Positions 1-6,852 of a DNA stretch of 22,970 nt are shown here, in pieces. The translations under genes and the position numbers were made by a program. Below the pieces are notes generated by a model. That model had not been told where the DNA came from, did no database searches, and worked only from the letters and a program-made list of their open reading frames with translations. Positions within the stretch are counted from its first letter, which is position 1. Every line of letters starts with the position of its first letter. Origin of the DNA: CAYWNA01 sp964459305 (GTDB taxonomy: Bacteria; Planctomycetota; Planctomycetia; Pirellulales; Pirellulaceae); assembly GCA_964459305.1 (NCBI GenBank), contig CAYWNA010000215.1, forward strand, positions 1 through 22,970, read 5' to 3'.

Positions 1-33
1 GAGTACGGCATGAACCCGTTCAAAGGAATGTAA
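1..33 (+). CDS. C-terminal end of an upstream gene, possibly qmoB/hdrA-like (partial)
   Basis: The first 33 bases read as ten codons ending EYGMNPFKGM followed by TAA. The frame is open to the window edge, so this is the tail of a gene that begins outside. The ending NPFKG(M/F) resembles what I remember of the C-termini of HdrA/QmoB-type flavoproteins, and the next gene is QmoC-like, so qmoB is the natural guess. That identity is inference from ten residues plus context. The gap to the next start is 41 bases, compatible with one operon. Confidence 0.4.
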   Translation, partial: EYGMNPFKGM

Positions 34-74
34 CAGACGTGTGACGGGTTCGTGCCACAGCGCAGGAGAGCCCG

Positions 75-1328
75 GTGACCACCCCTGCTTCTTCCGAAGG
101 CGGCAGTCCGGTTAGAGTTGACCCGGATTTGGATTTCATCCGAGCACTCAACCGGCATGGCGGAGACTCCCTAAAGAAGTGTATCCAGTGCGGCACGTGT
201 TCGGCGACGTGCGACCTCTCGCCGGATACAGATCCCTTCCCGCGCAAGGAAATGGCGTGGGCTCTGTGGGGGATGAAAGATCGCCTCCTTGCCGACCCCG
301 ACGTGTGGCTGTGTTACCACTGCGAGGATTGCTCGGAAATCTGTCCGCGCGGAGGTGGGCCGGGGAATGTGCTGGCGGCGGTGCGGCAGCAGTGCGTGAT
401 TCACTATTCCGCACCGCGTTTCCTTGGCGAATGGGTCAGCCAGCCCCAGTGTGTTCCGCTGCTGTTGGGCATACCGGCCGCGTTGCTCGCGCTGGCCCTG
501 TTTGCTGTATGGGCGCTGGGAATCTCGACGGAAGTTGAATTCGGCAAAGACATTATCTACCCCTATTCCAGCACGTTTCCCCATTGGTTCCTCAATAGCT
601 TCTTTGGGTTATTCAGTCTGCTGGCTCTGCTGAGCGTCGGCGTAGGGGTGAGGCGTTTCTGGCAAGCCATGAACGCGGGCGCATCGCCTACGGCTGTGCC
701 CGCGAAAAGCCTGACCGACAGCATCATGGTGGTGCTCAAGGGCATCTTCACACACGACAAGTTCACCACTTGCGACAAGGCTCGCAACCGATACTGGTCG
801 CACACGCTGGTCTTCTACGGCTTTCTCGCGCTGTCGCTGGTTTCCTTCTGGGTTGTCACCGCCAAGATTAACCCCATCGTTCATGGTGAGTTCATTTATC
901 CTTTCAGCTTCTTCAGTCCCTGGAAGATGCTCGCCAATATCGGCGGACTGGCGGTGCTCGTCGGCTGTGCGCTAATGATTTGGCATCGGCTGAAAGACGG
1001 CGTCCGTCTGGACGCGGGCAGCTATTCGGATTGGGCGCTGATCGCCACGCTGGCGATCGTGGTGATCACCGGGTTCATCGCCGAAACGCTGCACTACATT
1101 CACCTGGAGCCTCACAGGCACATCGCTTATTTCGTGCACCTGATGTTCGTGTTCACGCTGCTGATCTACCTGCCGTATTCCAAGCTTGCCCACGTAGCTT
1201 ATCGCACAACTGCGCTGGTCTACGCCGAGTACTCTGGCCGGGACAGCGATCCGCGGCCGGCCGCTGCAGTCGCCGAAGCGAACGCCGAGGAAGAGGAGAA
1301 AGACGATGCTGGACAAGGTAGCCAGTAG
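75..1328 (+). CDS. qmoC: QmoC-like subunit: HdrC-type ferredoxin fused to a cytochrome b membrane domain
   Basis: Membrane subunit expected to pass electrons between the quinone pool and a cytosolic Hdr/Qmo module. The N-terminal ~110 residues carry two [4Fe-4S] motifs: C36-x2-C39-x2-C42-x3-C46 and C80-x2-C83-x2-C86-x3-C90. The rest is a NarI/DsrM-type membrane domain with about six hydrophobic segments (roughly 127-149, 171-192, 243-263, 285-303, 319-336, 351-369) and histidines near their ends (H243, H304, H340, H355) that could bind b haems. HdrC plus HdrE fused in one chain is the QmoC layout. The C-terminus is a charged, Glu-rich tail. The GTG start is chosen because AGGAG lies six bases upstream. 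The 3' end overlaps the next gene by 23 bases. No CCG domain is present, so this is not DsrK or HdrB. Domain call is firm; the exact ortholog name is less so. Confidence 0.8.
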   Translation: MTTPASSEGGSPVRVDPDLDFIRALNRHGGDSLKKCIQCGTCSATCDLSPDTDPFPRKEMAWALWGMKDRLLADPDVWLCYHCEDCSEICPRGGGPGNVLAAVRQQCVIHYSAPRFLGEWVSQPQCVPLLLGIPAALLALALFAVWALGISTEVEFGKDIIYPYSSTFPHWFLNSFFGLFSLLALLSVGVGVRRFWQAMNAGASPTAVPAKSLTDSIMVVLKGIFTHDKFTTCDKARNRYWSHTLVFYGFLALSLVSFWVVTAKINPIVHGEFIYPFSFFSPWKMLANIGGLAVLVGCALMIWHRLKDGVRLDAGSYSDWALIATLAIVVITGFIAETLHYIHLEPHRHIAYFVHLMFVFTLLIYLPYSKLAHVAYRTTALVYAEYSGRDSDPRPAAAVAEANAEEEEKDDAGQGSQ

Positions 1329-1749
1329 CCCTGCCGGGCGGGCCCTCGTTGCAGTGATTCTGGTGCTAGTCATCCTGGCGCCTGTCGGGTATTCCGTCGT
1401 TGCCCGTGTCACTGTCAGGGGCGCCGAGTCTCCGGAGCGACCCGATTCGAAGTACCTAGAATGTATTGATGACACCGAACACATGCGTTTTCATCATTGG
1501 GAGTTGCTCAAAGGGCTCCGAGAGAAAGTAGTCCGTGACGGGGATCGCGGCGACCTGGTCCCGGTGGACATGATCGTCCAGGGCGAGACGAAGACAGTAT
1601 CGGTAGAGCAATCGCTCGACGGTTGCTGGCTCTGCCATCGAAGCAAAGAGCGCTTTTGCGACAGGTGCCATAACGCGGCGAGTGTGCGCCCGGACTGTTT
1701 CGGATGCCACTACTACCTTGAAGTAGACGAATCCCGGTTGGAAAGGTAG
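1306..1749 (+). CDS. dsrJ: DsrJ-like membrane-anchored triheme cytochrome c
   Basis: Periplasmic electron carrier of DsrMKJOP-type complexes. The 147-residue protein has one N-terminal membrane anchor (about 12-33) with no obvious cleavage site. Three c-type haem motifs follow: C107WLCH111, C118DRCH122 and C131FGCH135. Upstream of them is a stretch with Cys53 in the context LECIDDTEHMR, followed by HHWELL. This matches the conserved region of DsrJ, where a cysteine is an axial ligand of one haem (known for the family; the assignment of Cys53 is inference). The start lies inside the end of the qmoC-like gene behind a GAGGAG ribosome site, indicating translational coupling. The next gene begins 7 bases after the stop. 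Length matches the family. Confidence 0.85.
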   Translation: MLDKVASSPAGRALVAVILVLVILAPVGYSVVARVTVRGAESPERPDSKYLECIDDTEHMRFHHWELLKGLREKVVRDGDRGDLVPVDMIVQGETKTVSVEQSLDGCWLCHRSKERFCDRCHNAASVRPDCFGCHYYLEVDESRLER

Positions 1750-1756
1750 GCGACAA

Positions 1757-2695
1757 ATGGACAGAAGGGATGTTTTGAAGTTGGTGGGAGGCTCGTTTCT
1801 GACGGGAGCGTCCTGCGTCTACGCGTTCACCGTCCTGATCAAAGAGACATCGGGCAAAATAGGTGACGGCGCTGCTTCCACCGGGAAAACGCAGAGATGG
1901 GGTATGGCCATCGATCTGAACAAGTGCAACGGATGTGAAGCGTGCAAGGACAAGCTGCACGATGTGCCGTGCGCTACGGAGTGCGCGAAAGAGAATCACA
2001 CGTACGACGGAGGCAAGCTGGAGGAGGCGTTCAACATTCATTGGATCAGACGGGTAGAAGTCGAGCAGGAGGCCGACTCCGAAAACGCACATACCGCTGG
2101 GAAGTTCGAGGCAGATAGGAAGTTCGTGATCCTGATGTGCAATCATTGCGACAACCCGCCCTGCGCCCAAGTCTGTCCCGTCCAGGCAACCTACCGACGC
2201 AAAGATGGTGTCGTCATTGTCGACCACCACAGGTGCATAGGATGCAGGTACTGCATGATTGCCTGCCCGTACAATGCCAGGTGGTTCAACTTCAAAGACG
2301 ATGAAACTTCGCGCGAAAGAGACGCGGCCATCGGAAAATGGCCCCAGCCGAAGAGGTCGCATGGAGTGGCAGAGTCGTGCACGTTGTGTGCGCATCGCAT
2401 TGGCGAGTGGAAGAGACTGGTGGAAGACCCGAAATGGAACGAGGAGAATCCAGAGTGGATCGAGGAGAACCCTGCACCGCTCCCGGCCTGTGTCGAGGCG
2501 TGTCGAGACCGTGGGGGCAACGCCTTGGTTTTCGGCGACCTGGATGATCCCAATAGTGAGGTCTCCCAGTTGATTGCCAATAACGCCGTCAAGCGCATCC
2601 GAGACGATTTGGGCACAAAGCCGAAGGTGTACTACCTCGGGTTTCCGCCAAAGAGCCTAAGTACCGATACGCCGGGGGAAAGTCATGGAGATTAA
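1757..2695 (+). CDS. dsrO: DsrO-like Tat-exported iron-sulfur protein with four [4Fe-4S] clusters
   Basis: Periplasmic ferredoxin-like subunit that should sit between the DsrJ haems and DsrP. The N-terminus MDRRDVLKLVGGSF is a twin-arginine type signal, followed by a hydrophobic stretch to about residue 28. Cysteines fall in four groups typical of the DMSO-reductase B-subunit/DsrO fold: C57, C60, C63, C72, C76; C128, C131, C136, C140; C160, C163, C166, C170; and C208, C211, C245, C249. At 312 residues it is longer than the roughly 250 usual for DsrO; the extra length lies around residues 80-125 and 215-245, the latter rich in Trp, Glu, Asn and Pro. It starts 7 bases after dsrJ and its end overlaps the start of dsrP by 11 bases. 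Other DmsB-like ferredoxins are possible, but the J-O-P order supports DsrO. Confidence 0.85.
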   Translation: MDRRDVLKLVGGSFLTGASCVYAFTVLIKETSGKIGDGAASTGKTQRWGMAIDLNKCNGCEACKDKLHDVPCATECAKENHTYDGGKLEEAFNIHWIRRVEVEQEADSENAHTAGKFEADRKFVILMCNHCDNPPCAQVCPVQATYRRKDGVVIVDHHRCIGCRYCMIACPYNARWFNFKDDETSRERDAAIGKWPQPKRSHGVAESCTLCAHRIGEWKRLVEDPKWNEENPEWIEENPAPLPACVEACRDRGGNALVFGDLDDPNSEVSQLIANNAVKRIRDDLGTKPKVYYLGFPPKSLSTDTPGESHGD

Positions 2696-3908
2696 GTTCG
2701 AGCGCATCGAGGGAAAGTCGCTTCCCTATAACATGGTGCTGTGCACTTTCGGGGCTTTGGCCGCTGCGGGACTGCTGGCCACGTTGTATGCCAGCCACCA
2801 GGGACTTGCCGAGACGGGCATGAACATGCGCGTTCCCTGGGGCCTGCAGATTGTCATGGCCGTGTATTACATCGGGCTGTCGGCCGGGTCCCTCGTCATA
2901 TCGGGCCTGTACGGTGTGTTCGGCAAGTTGGAGTACAAGCCGTTTGCCAGGATTGCCGTCTATCTCGCCATGCTCTTTTTGATCGCAGGCCTGCTATCGA
3001 TTCTCACCGACCAAGGAAGGCTGGACCGAGTTTTTGTCGAGCCTTTCGTGCACTTCAATCTCCAATCCATGTTTTCGATCAACCCGATCTTGTACAACGG
3101 ACACATCCTGATCTGCGTGATCTACCTGTTCGCGCTGTTCATGGAGATGAAAAGGACGACCAAGGTGGTGGCCACATTGGCTTTTGGTTGGGCCTTTTGC
3201 GTGCACAGCGGCACCGGGGCAATCTTTGGCTTCAATGCCCGGGTACTTTACGAGTCGCCTCTACTGCCGGCAGCTTTTGTTGCGGCGGCAATGGCGTCGG
3301 GTACGGCGCTGATGATCGTTATGATCGTCGGCCTGTTCAGGGCAACAAAGCGTCCTTTGGATGATGGACTGATCGTCTGGCTGGGACGATTCCTGGCCAT
3401 TTGCTTGCTGGTGGTCACCTACTTTCTGTTCATGGAGAACGCCTATCGGGTCTACATCGTCGAATTGCGTCCGGCAGGCATCTACTACCTGACAGGCTTT
3501 TGGCACGGCGCCTTCAGTGGTTTCCACGGTCTGCTTTTCTGGGTCGGACTGATACTGCTCGGCTGCGTGGCTCCGATGTGCGTGCTTTTTCATCCCAGGG
3601 CAGGCAAATCCGTCCCCTGGATTGTCTTCGCGTCTTCTCTGGTGATTTTCGGTATCCTCTGCGAGCGGTACGTGATTGTCCTCCCCGGACTGACCCACCC
3701 GCCGGAGCTCTTCCCCGGTTGGAGGATTGTCGATTCCGTCATGCTCGCGCAGGAGGGCGTCGTTACCTATTCCGTCAGCGCCGTTGAAACGGTCCAAGCT
3801 CTTGGCGTATTCGGCGTAGTTGCCGCCCTGTTTCTGCTGGGACTGAAGTTTCTGCCGTTGCTCCCAACAGAGGCAAGAATGCACGGGCAAGGGGCACCGG
3901 CGGAATGA
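2685..3908 (+). CDS. dsrP: DsrP-like integral membrane subunit (NrfD/PsrC family)
   Basis: Integral membrane protein expected to hold a quinone site and to receive electrons from, or donate them to, the DsrO clusters. The 407 residues are almost entirely hydrophobic, with about ten membrane segments, starting near residues 19-40 and ending with one near 370-390. The early stretch VPWGLQIVMAVYYIGLSAGS is characteristic of NrfD/PsrC/DsrP proteins. It overlaps the end of dsrO by 11 bases with GGGGAAAG just upstream, so it is probably co-translated. It is the last gene of the operon: the next genes are on the opposite strand, with a palindromic element at 3943-4003 between them. No DsrM or DsrK gene follows. 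Confidence 0.85.
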   Translation: MEIKFERIEGKSLPYNMVLCTFGALAAAGLLATLYASHQGLAETGMNMRVPWGLQIVMAVYYIGLSAGSLVISGLYGVFGKLEYKPFARIAVYLAMLFLIAGLLSILTDQGRLDRVFVEPFVHFNLQSMFSINPILYNGHILICVIYLFALFMEMKRTTKVVATLAFGWAFCVHSGTGAIFGFNARVLYESPLLPAAFVAAAMASGTALMIVMIVGLFRATKRPLDDGLIVWLGRFLAICLLVVTYFLFMENAYRVYIVELRPAGIYYLTGFWHGAFSGFHGLLFWVGLILLGCVAPMCVLFHPRAGKSVPWIVFASSLVIFGILCERYVIVLPGLTHPPELFPGWRIVDSVMLAQEGVVTYSVSAVETVQALGVFGVVAALFLLGLKFLPLLPTEARMHGQGAPAE

Positions 3909-3942
3909 CCGGTCGCGTAGGCAGGGATCGGCGTAGAAACAA

Positions 3943-4003
3943 GTGGGGCACGTTTCCAACGTGCCGGATACTACCATCCTGGTACGTTGGAAACGTGCCC
4001 CAC
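3943..4003. repeat. REP-like inverted doublet between convergent genes (family 1)
   Basis: Arms 3943-3965 and 3981-4003 are inverted copies matching at 22 of 23 positions, with a 15-base centre. Each arm is itself a small palindrome: GGCACGTT-TCC-AACGTGCC on the left, and the same with one T-G wobble on the right. The unit can fold as one long hairpin or as two short ones. It lies between the stops of dsrP (+) and the response regulator (-), so it could also act as a bidirectional terminator, though no T-run follows either arm. Confidence 0.85.
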
Positions 4004-4041
4004 AACTCTTCCAGCAGGCCAACAGCCGTGCGCTCAACTCG

Positions 4042-4488
4042 CTAGTCGCCGATCAGTCCCTTCACCTTCGCGATGAGATCGTCGGGGTCGATCGGCTTGT
4101 CGACGTACATCTCGGGCTTCAGACCCTCTTCGCGCATCTGCTGGATCTTTTGTCTCAGTTTTTCCCTCAGGGCGTCGTAGGGGCTCTCGAAGGTGTCGTC
4201 CTTCTGGCCGTCAAGCTCGCTCAGCGAATCGGCGACGCCGGTCAACATGATGACTGGAATCTCCTTGTACTCTTCACTCTTTCTGAGTTGCCCAAAGAGC
4301 ACAAACCCAGTCCTCTTGGGCATCATTACGTCCAAGACGATGAGATCAGGCTTCTCCCTCACGACAGCTTCGTAACCCTCCACGCCGTCATGGGCGGTCG
4401 CCGCCTCGTAGCCATTTTCCTCTAACGCGACGGTAAGAAACCTGACCGTGTTCTTGTCATCATCGATGAGGAGTACTTTCTTTGCCAT
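4042..4488 (-). CDS. Single-domain response regulator with an enlarged receiver
   Basis: CheY-like receiver protein with no output domain, 148 residues. Visible key residues are the acidic pair D10/D11 in VLLIDDD, phospho-acceptor D53 in IVLDVMMP, T83 in IMLTG and K131 in VDKPID. The T-to-K distance is 48 residues against about 22 in CheY, so roughly 26 extra residues sit between beta-4 and beta-5 (about 90-125, charged and probably helical). The start is the ATG at 4488 behind AAGGAGAG; an open frame continues upstream but that part is Arg-rich out-of-frame reading of other DNA. It overlaps by 29 bases the end of a histidine kinase remnant, the usual coupling of a kinase-regulator pair. It is the last gene of a - strand group. 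Target unknown. Confidence 0.9.
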   Translation of the reverse strand: MAKKVLLIDDDKNTVRFLTVALEENGYEAATAHDGVEGYEAVVREKPDLIVLDVMMPKRTGFVLFGQLRKSEEYKEIPVIMLTGVADSLSELDGQKDDTFESPYDALREKLRQKIQQMREEGLKPEMYVDKPIDPDDLIAKVKGLIGD

Positions 4489-4639
4489 CAGTTCTCTCCT
4501 TCTTCTTCTCCGCACCCGCCTTGGGAATCTGGATATGCAGCGCAAAGCCGCGGCCGGGTTCAAAGACCACGCCGTTAGCTCCATCATGTAGGCTAACCAT
4601 TATCGGCCAAAGTGCCAAGCCCCGCCCTGTGCCCTTGCA
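4460..4639 (-). pseudogene. 3' remnant of a sensor histidine kinase (ATPase-domain tail)
   Basis: About 59 codons read as the end of a HATPase domain. GTGRGLAL corresponds to the G2 box GTGLGLA. It is followed by a helix with a LHDGA segment (compare LHGG), then VVFEPGRGFALHIQIP, which matches the final FxSxxGxGTxFxxxLP strands, then a charged tail ending in TGA at 4460. No H box, N box or G1 box is found upstream; instead the DNA runs straight into the end of the 100-residue gene that stops at 4657. A deletion has apparently removed the rest of the kinase. The tail overlaps the start of the response regulator by 29 bases, showing that the two were once a pair. Confidence 0.7.
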
Positions 4640-4656
4640 CCTTTTTTGGCGCTTTC

Positions 4657-4959
4657 TCAAAGCTCCGCCCGCTTGCGGATATACTCCGAAACGACATCCC
4701 GGGCGAATTCGAGTACTTGCTCCGCCGGGTCGTCGTCGTCGCACATTTCCGGCGTCTCGATGATATCGGTCACCATCTCGTCCCACCACGGGGCGTCCAG
4801 AATTCGCCTGGAGCCATCAGGGGCAAGCCCCGCTTGGGCCATGTCGCCCGCCGTCGGCGCATCAAACCCGATGACCACTTCGCCGTCCGTTTCCCGGTCC
4901 TTCAAATGGACCTTCTGCCGCAAGAATTCCATTATCGCCCGAAGTTCATCAGGGGTCAT
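4657..4959 (-). CDS. Acidic protein of unknown function
   Basis: A 100-residue soluble acidic protein I do not recognise. It has a helical N-terminus (MTPDELRAIMEFLRQKV), a central part with FDAP and a WWDEM motif, a DDDDP acidic turn near residue 76, and a helical C-terminus ending in RKRAEL. There is no signal peptide or membrane segment and only one Cys. A GGAGAGGG ribosome site precedes the ATG. It lies between the CGGC-domain gene (gap about 94 bases, filled by an inverted repeat) and the kinase remnant, all on the - strand, so it probably belongs to the same transcription unit. Its stop at 4657 directly abuts the deletion junction of the kinase, so its own C-terminus might have been altered by that event. 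Confidence 0.65.
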   Translation of the reverse strand: MTPDELRAIMEFLRQKVHLKDRETDGEVVIGFDAPTAGDMAQAGLAPDGSRRILDAPWWDEMVTDIIETPEMCDDDDPAEQVLEFARDVVSEYIRKRAEL

Positions 4960-4976
4960 GGCAAGCCCTCTCCCAT

Positions 4977-5029
4977 GTTCGTAGTCCCGGCTTCAGCCGG
5001 TCTTCTCCGGCTGACGGCGCAGTACGAAC
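4977..5029. repeat. Inverted repeat with alternative hairpins (family 4)
   Basis: Outer arms GTTCGTA (4977-4983) and TACGAAC (5023-5029) and inner arms TCAGCCGG (4993-5000) and CCGGCTGA (5007-5014) pair around a six-base loop. The left part can instead fold on itself, CCGGCT (4987-4992) with AGCCGG (4995-5000). The inner segment is therefore shared by two mutually exclusive hairpins. It fills the gap between the CGGC-domain gene and the acidic-protein gene on the - strand. A dispersed palindrome is the simplest reading; an effect on read-through between the two genes is possible. Confidence 0.7.
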
Positions 5030-5053
5030 GAATCATCACGAAACGGACATGTA

Positions 5054-5407
5054 CTAGTATGCATGCGTTCCCAATACGACCTCACAGCCGAACTTCGTCT
5101 CGACGTTGGTCTTCAGTTCGTCGAAGTCGATCGGACATTGTGCAGTTCCCATGGCCGCTTTGACACACGTGCCCAAGTGGACCGTCTCGATCGGTCGATC
5201 CAGGTTCTTGGCCACTTCGGTCAGCAGTTTAACTCGCGGCACGGCCAAACCCGGGCAGTCGCCGCAATCGGTCATGGCGACCAGATCGATCTCATCGTGC
5301 CGGGCAAACTCGCCGTTTTTCTCCTTGATTCCCTTGTAGCATTTTGCGCACCCGATACACGAGTGATCCTTGATGCGTTTACAGTAAAGAATGGCTACGT
5401 TTGGCAT
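5054..5407 (-). CDS. CGGC domain-containing putative metal-binding protein
   Basis: A 117-residue cytosolic protein of the CGGC family (predicted metal- or cluster-binding; biochemical role not established). Seen in sequence: C9, then the C17-x2-C20-x2-C23 group (CIGCAKC), the family core as C48GDC51PG, C81 in VHLGTC, C91 in CPID, and the terminal GTHAY. Nine cysteines in 117 residues suggest a bound metal or Fe-S cluster. The CGGC core is CGDC here. The start is supported by AGGGGG about 7 bases upstream. It is the first gene of the - strand group that converges on the Qmo/Dsr operon; a role in sensing or handling metal or sulfur for that complex is only inference from position. Confidence 0.85.
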   Translation of the reverse strand: MPNVAILYCKRIKDHSCIGCAKCYKGIKEKNGEFARHDEIDLVAMTDCGDCPGLAVPRVKLLTEVAKNLDRPIETVHLGTCVKAAMGTAQCPIDFDELKTNVETKFGCEVVLGTHAY

Positions 5408-5443
5408 GGTATCCCCCTAACTTCGTGTCTCTGACCGAGATCA

Positions 5444-5471
5444 ATGTCGTTTCCCGCAGCCCTCGTGTCAA
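5444..5471 (-). promoter_or_regulatory. Candidate sigma-70-type promoter for the CGGC-domain gene group
   Basis: On the - strand a perfect TTGACA (5471-5466) is followed after 16 bases by GACATT (5449-5444), which matches the -10 consensus at three of six positions. The spacing and position, about 37 bases before the ATG, are reasonable, but the -10 is weak. A TGACGTCA palindrome lies just upstream at 5483-5490. Confidence 0.3.
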
Positions 5472-5642
5472 GAGTGTGCCACTGACGTCAACGACCAACC
5501 CCCCGTTCTAAGTTATGGAAAGTGCGTTTGGGAAAGCATGTGTACGGCGAGCCGTCAGGGCAAATGACCGCGTGATATGACCCCGTGCCAGTCGCCGCCG
5601 GTGCGATCCATGGCACCGGCAGCGAGACACGGAGCGCGGACG

Positions 5643-6207
5643 ATGTGGTTGGGTGACATCCGAGTTGCCGGATTCTATACTCGTGAGAATCAGCAAGGCA
5701 ACCTGAATCATGTCGGCGGCGGCCTGACTGGCGTTGTCGGGACAAATCGGTGGCAGGCCATGGGTACTGCGGGTATCCGACCGAAAGGCGACGACCACTT
5801 CAAGAGTGCTTTTGAACCCTGGCGCGGTTGGGGACGCTATCAGACGCCGGGGTACATGTTTCTTTACACCTACTGGATGGACATGAAACGCGATCGCGAC
5901 GGCAACTACTGGGGAAATATGCTGGGGCCGTCCGACGACGAACGCGTGGTCCTGCGTCGTGACAAGTGGTATTGCCTGGAACACATGATCCAGGTCAACG
6001 ACCCTGGCAAGGCGAACGGCGAGTTGGCCGCCTGGATCGACGGCAAGCTATACATCCACTACCGGGGTTTCCGCTGGCGGACCACGCCCGACGTGAAACT
6101 GAAACGATTCGGCATCGGCGTGTATGTCCACCGTGCGACCCGAGATAACACCGTATGGTACGACGACGTGGCACTATCCACCGGATTACATCGGGCCGCT
6201 GGAATGA
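5643..6207 (+). pseudogene. Frameshifted, N-terminally eroded polysaccharide-lyase-like protein
   Basis: The reading resembles the C-terminal half of planctomycete secreted proteins with a concanavalin-like (heparin-lyase-type) fold: GNLNHVGGGLTG, PKGDDHFKSAFEPW, YMFLYTYWMDM, then KWYCLEHMIQVND, GELAAWIDGKL and NTVWYDDVALST. After LST the natural ending YIGPLE plus TGA is found one frame over (6187-6207), so one base is in excess near 6183-6187. In the open frame the reading continues into nonsense to 6323. At the 5' end no signal peptide or first domain can be found, although the family is normally longer; the stretch before GNLNH looks unrelated. Either a decayed gene or, for the frameshift alone, a sequencing error. 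No ribosome site is evident. Confidence 0.65.
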
Positions 6208-6368
6208 GACCGGCGCCAGACGCTCACCGAGGTTGGCGAACAGATAGGGCAGGGCCCGTCGCACTATGCTGCGTCGGCGTAGCCCGACAGTGTGCCCGGA
6301 CGACGACCGAACAACCAGACTAAGGATGCCCAACCAGATCCCGATCGTTTCGCCGCGAGGACCATGAC

Positions 6369-6818
6369 ATGCAAATTTGGGTCGATGCCGACGCTTGTCC
6401 CGGCGAGATCAAAGAGCTACTGTATCGCGCTGCAAAACGAACAAAGACCAAGGTTACGCTGGTCGCCAATCAGCCCATGCGCACGCCTCGGTCCGAGTTC
6501 ATCGACAGTGTGCTCGTGCCGGCCGGCATGAACGTCGCCGATCGACGCATTGTGGAACTGGTTGAGCCGGGTGATCTCGTGATTACGGCTGATGTTCCGC
6601 TGGCGGCCGAAGTGGTGGCCAGCGGCGGGCTGGCCCTCGATCCTCGTGGCGAACTCTACACGGATGCCAACGTCGGCGAACGGCTTGCCGTTCGGAATCT
6701 CTTCGATGAACTACGCGGCGGAGGTCAGATCACCGGGGGACCGGCGAATTTCAGCTCCAAAGATCGGCAGGCATTCGCGAACCAACTTGATCGCTGGCTG
6801 ACGGCGGTGAAGGATTGA
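6369..6818 (+). CDS. yaiI: YaiI/YqxD family protein (UPF0178, DUF188)
   Basis: A 149-residue cytosolic protein, the usual length of the family. The N-terminal IWVDADACP with two Asp (D6, D8), VITADVPLA (71-79), the DPRGELYT segment (91-98) and the GGGQITGGPA stretch near 116-125 are all UPF0178 hallmarks. The fold is related to PIN/NYN-type nucleases and the conserved acidic residues could bind metal, but no reaction is established for the family. It stands alone downstream of the lyase-like pseudogene and 34 bases before the MEKHLA gene in the same direction. Start at the ATG giving MQIWVDAD, which is the typical start of the family. Confidence 0.92.
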   Translation: MQIWVDADACPGEIKELLYRAAKRTKTKVTLVANQPMRTPRSEFIDSVLVPAGMNVADRRIVELVEPGDLVITADVPLAAEVVASGGLALDPRGELYTDANVGERLAVRNLFDELRGGGQITGGPANFSSKDRQAFANQLDRWLTAVKD

Positions 6819-6852
6819 TTCAATTCTGATCGGATGGCCAGTACGTACCGGG

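Noticed and set aside
5468..5481. TGGCAC-N4-TTGA on the - strand as a sigma-54 promoter
   Set aside because: The spacing is one base short and the -12 element lacks the invariant GC, so a sigma-54 site is not supported.
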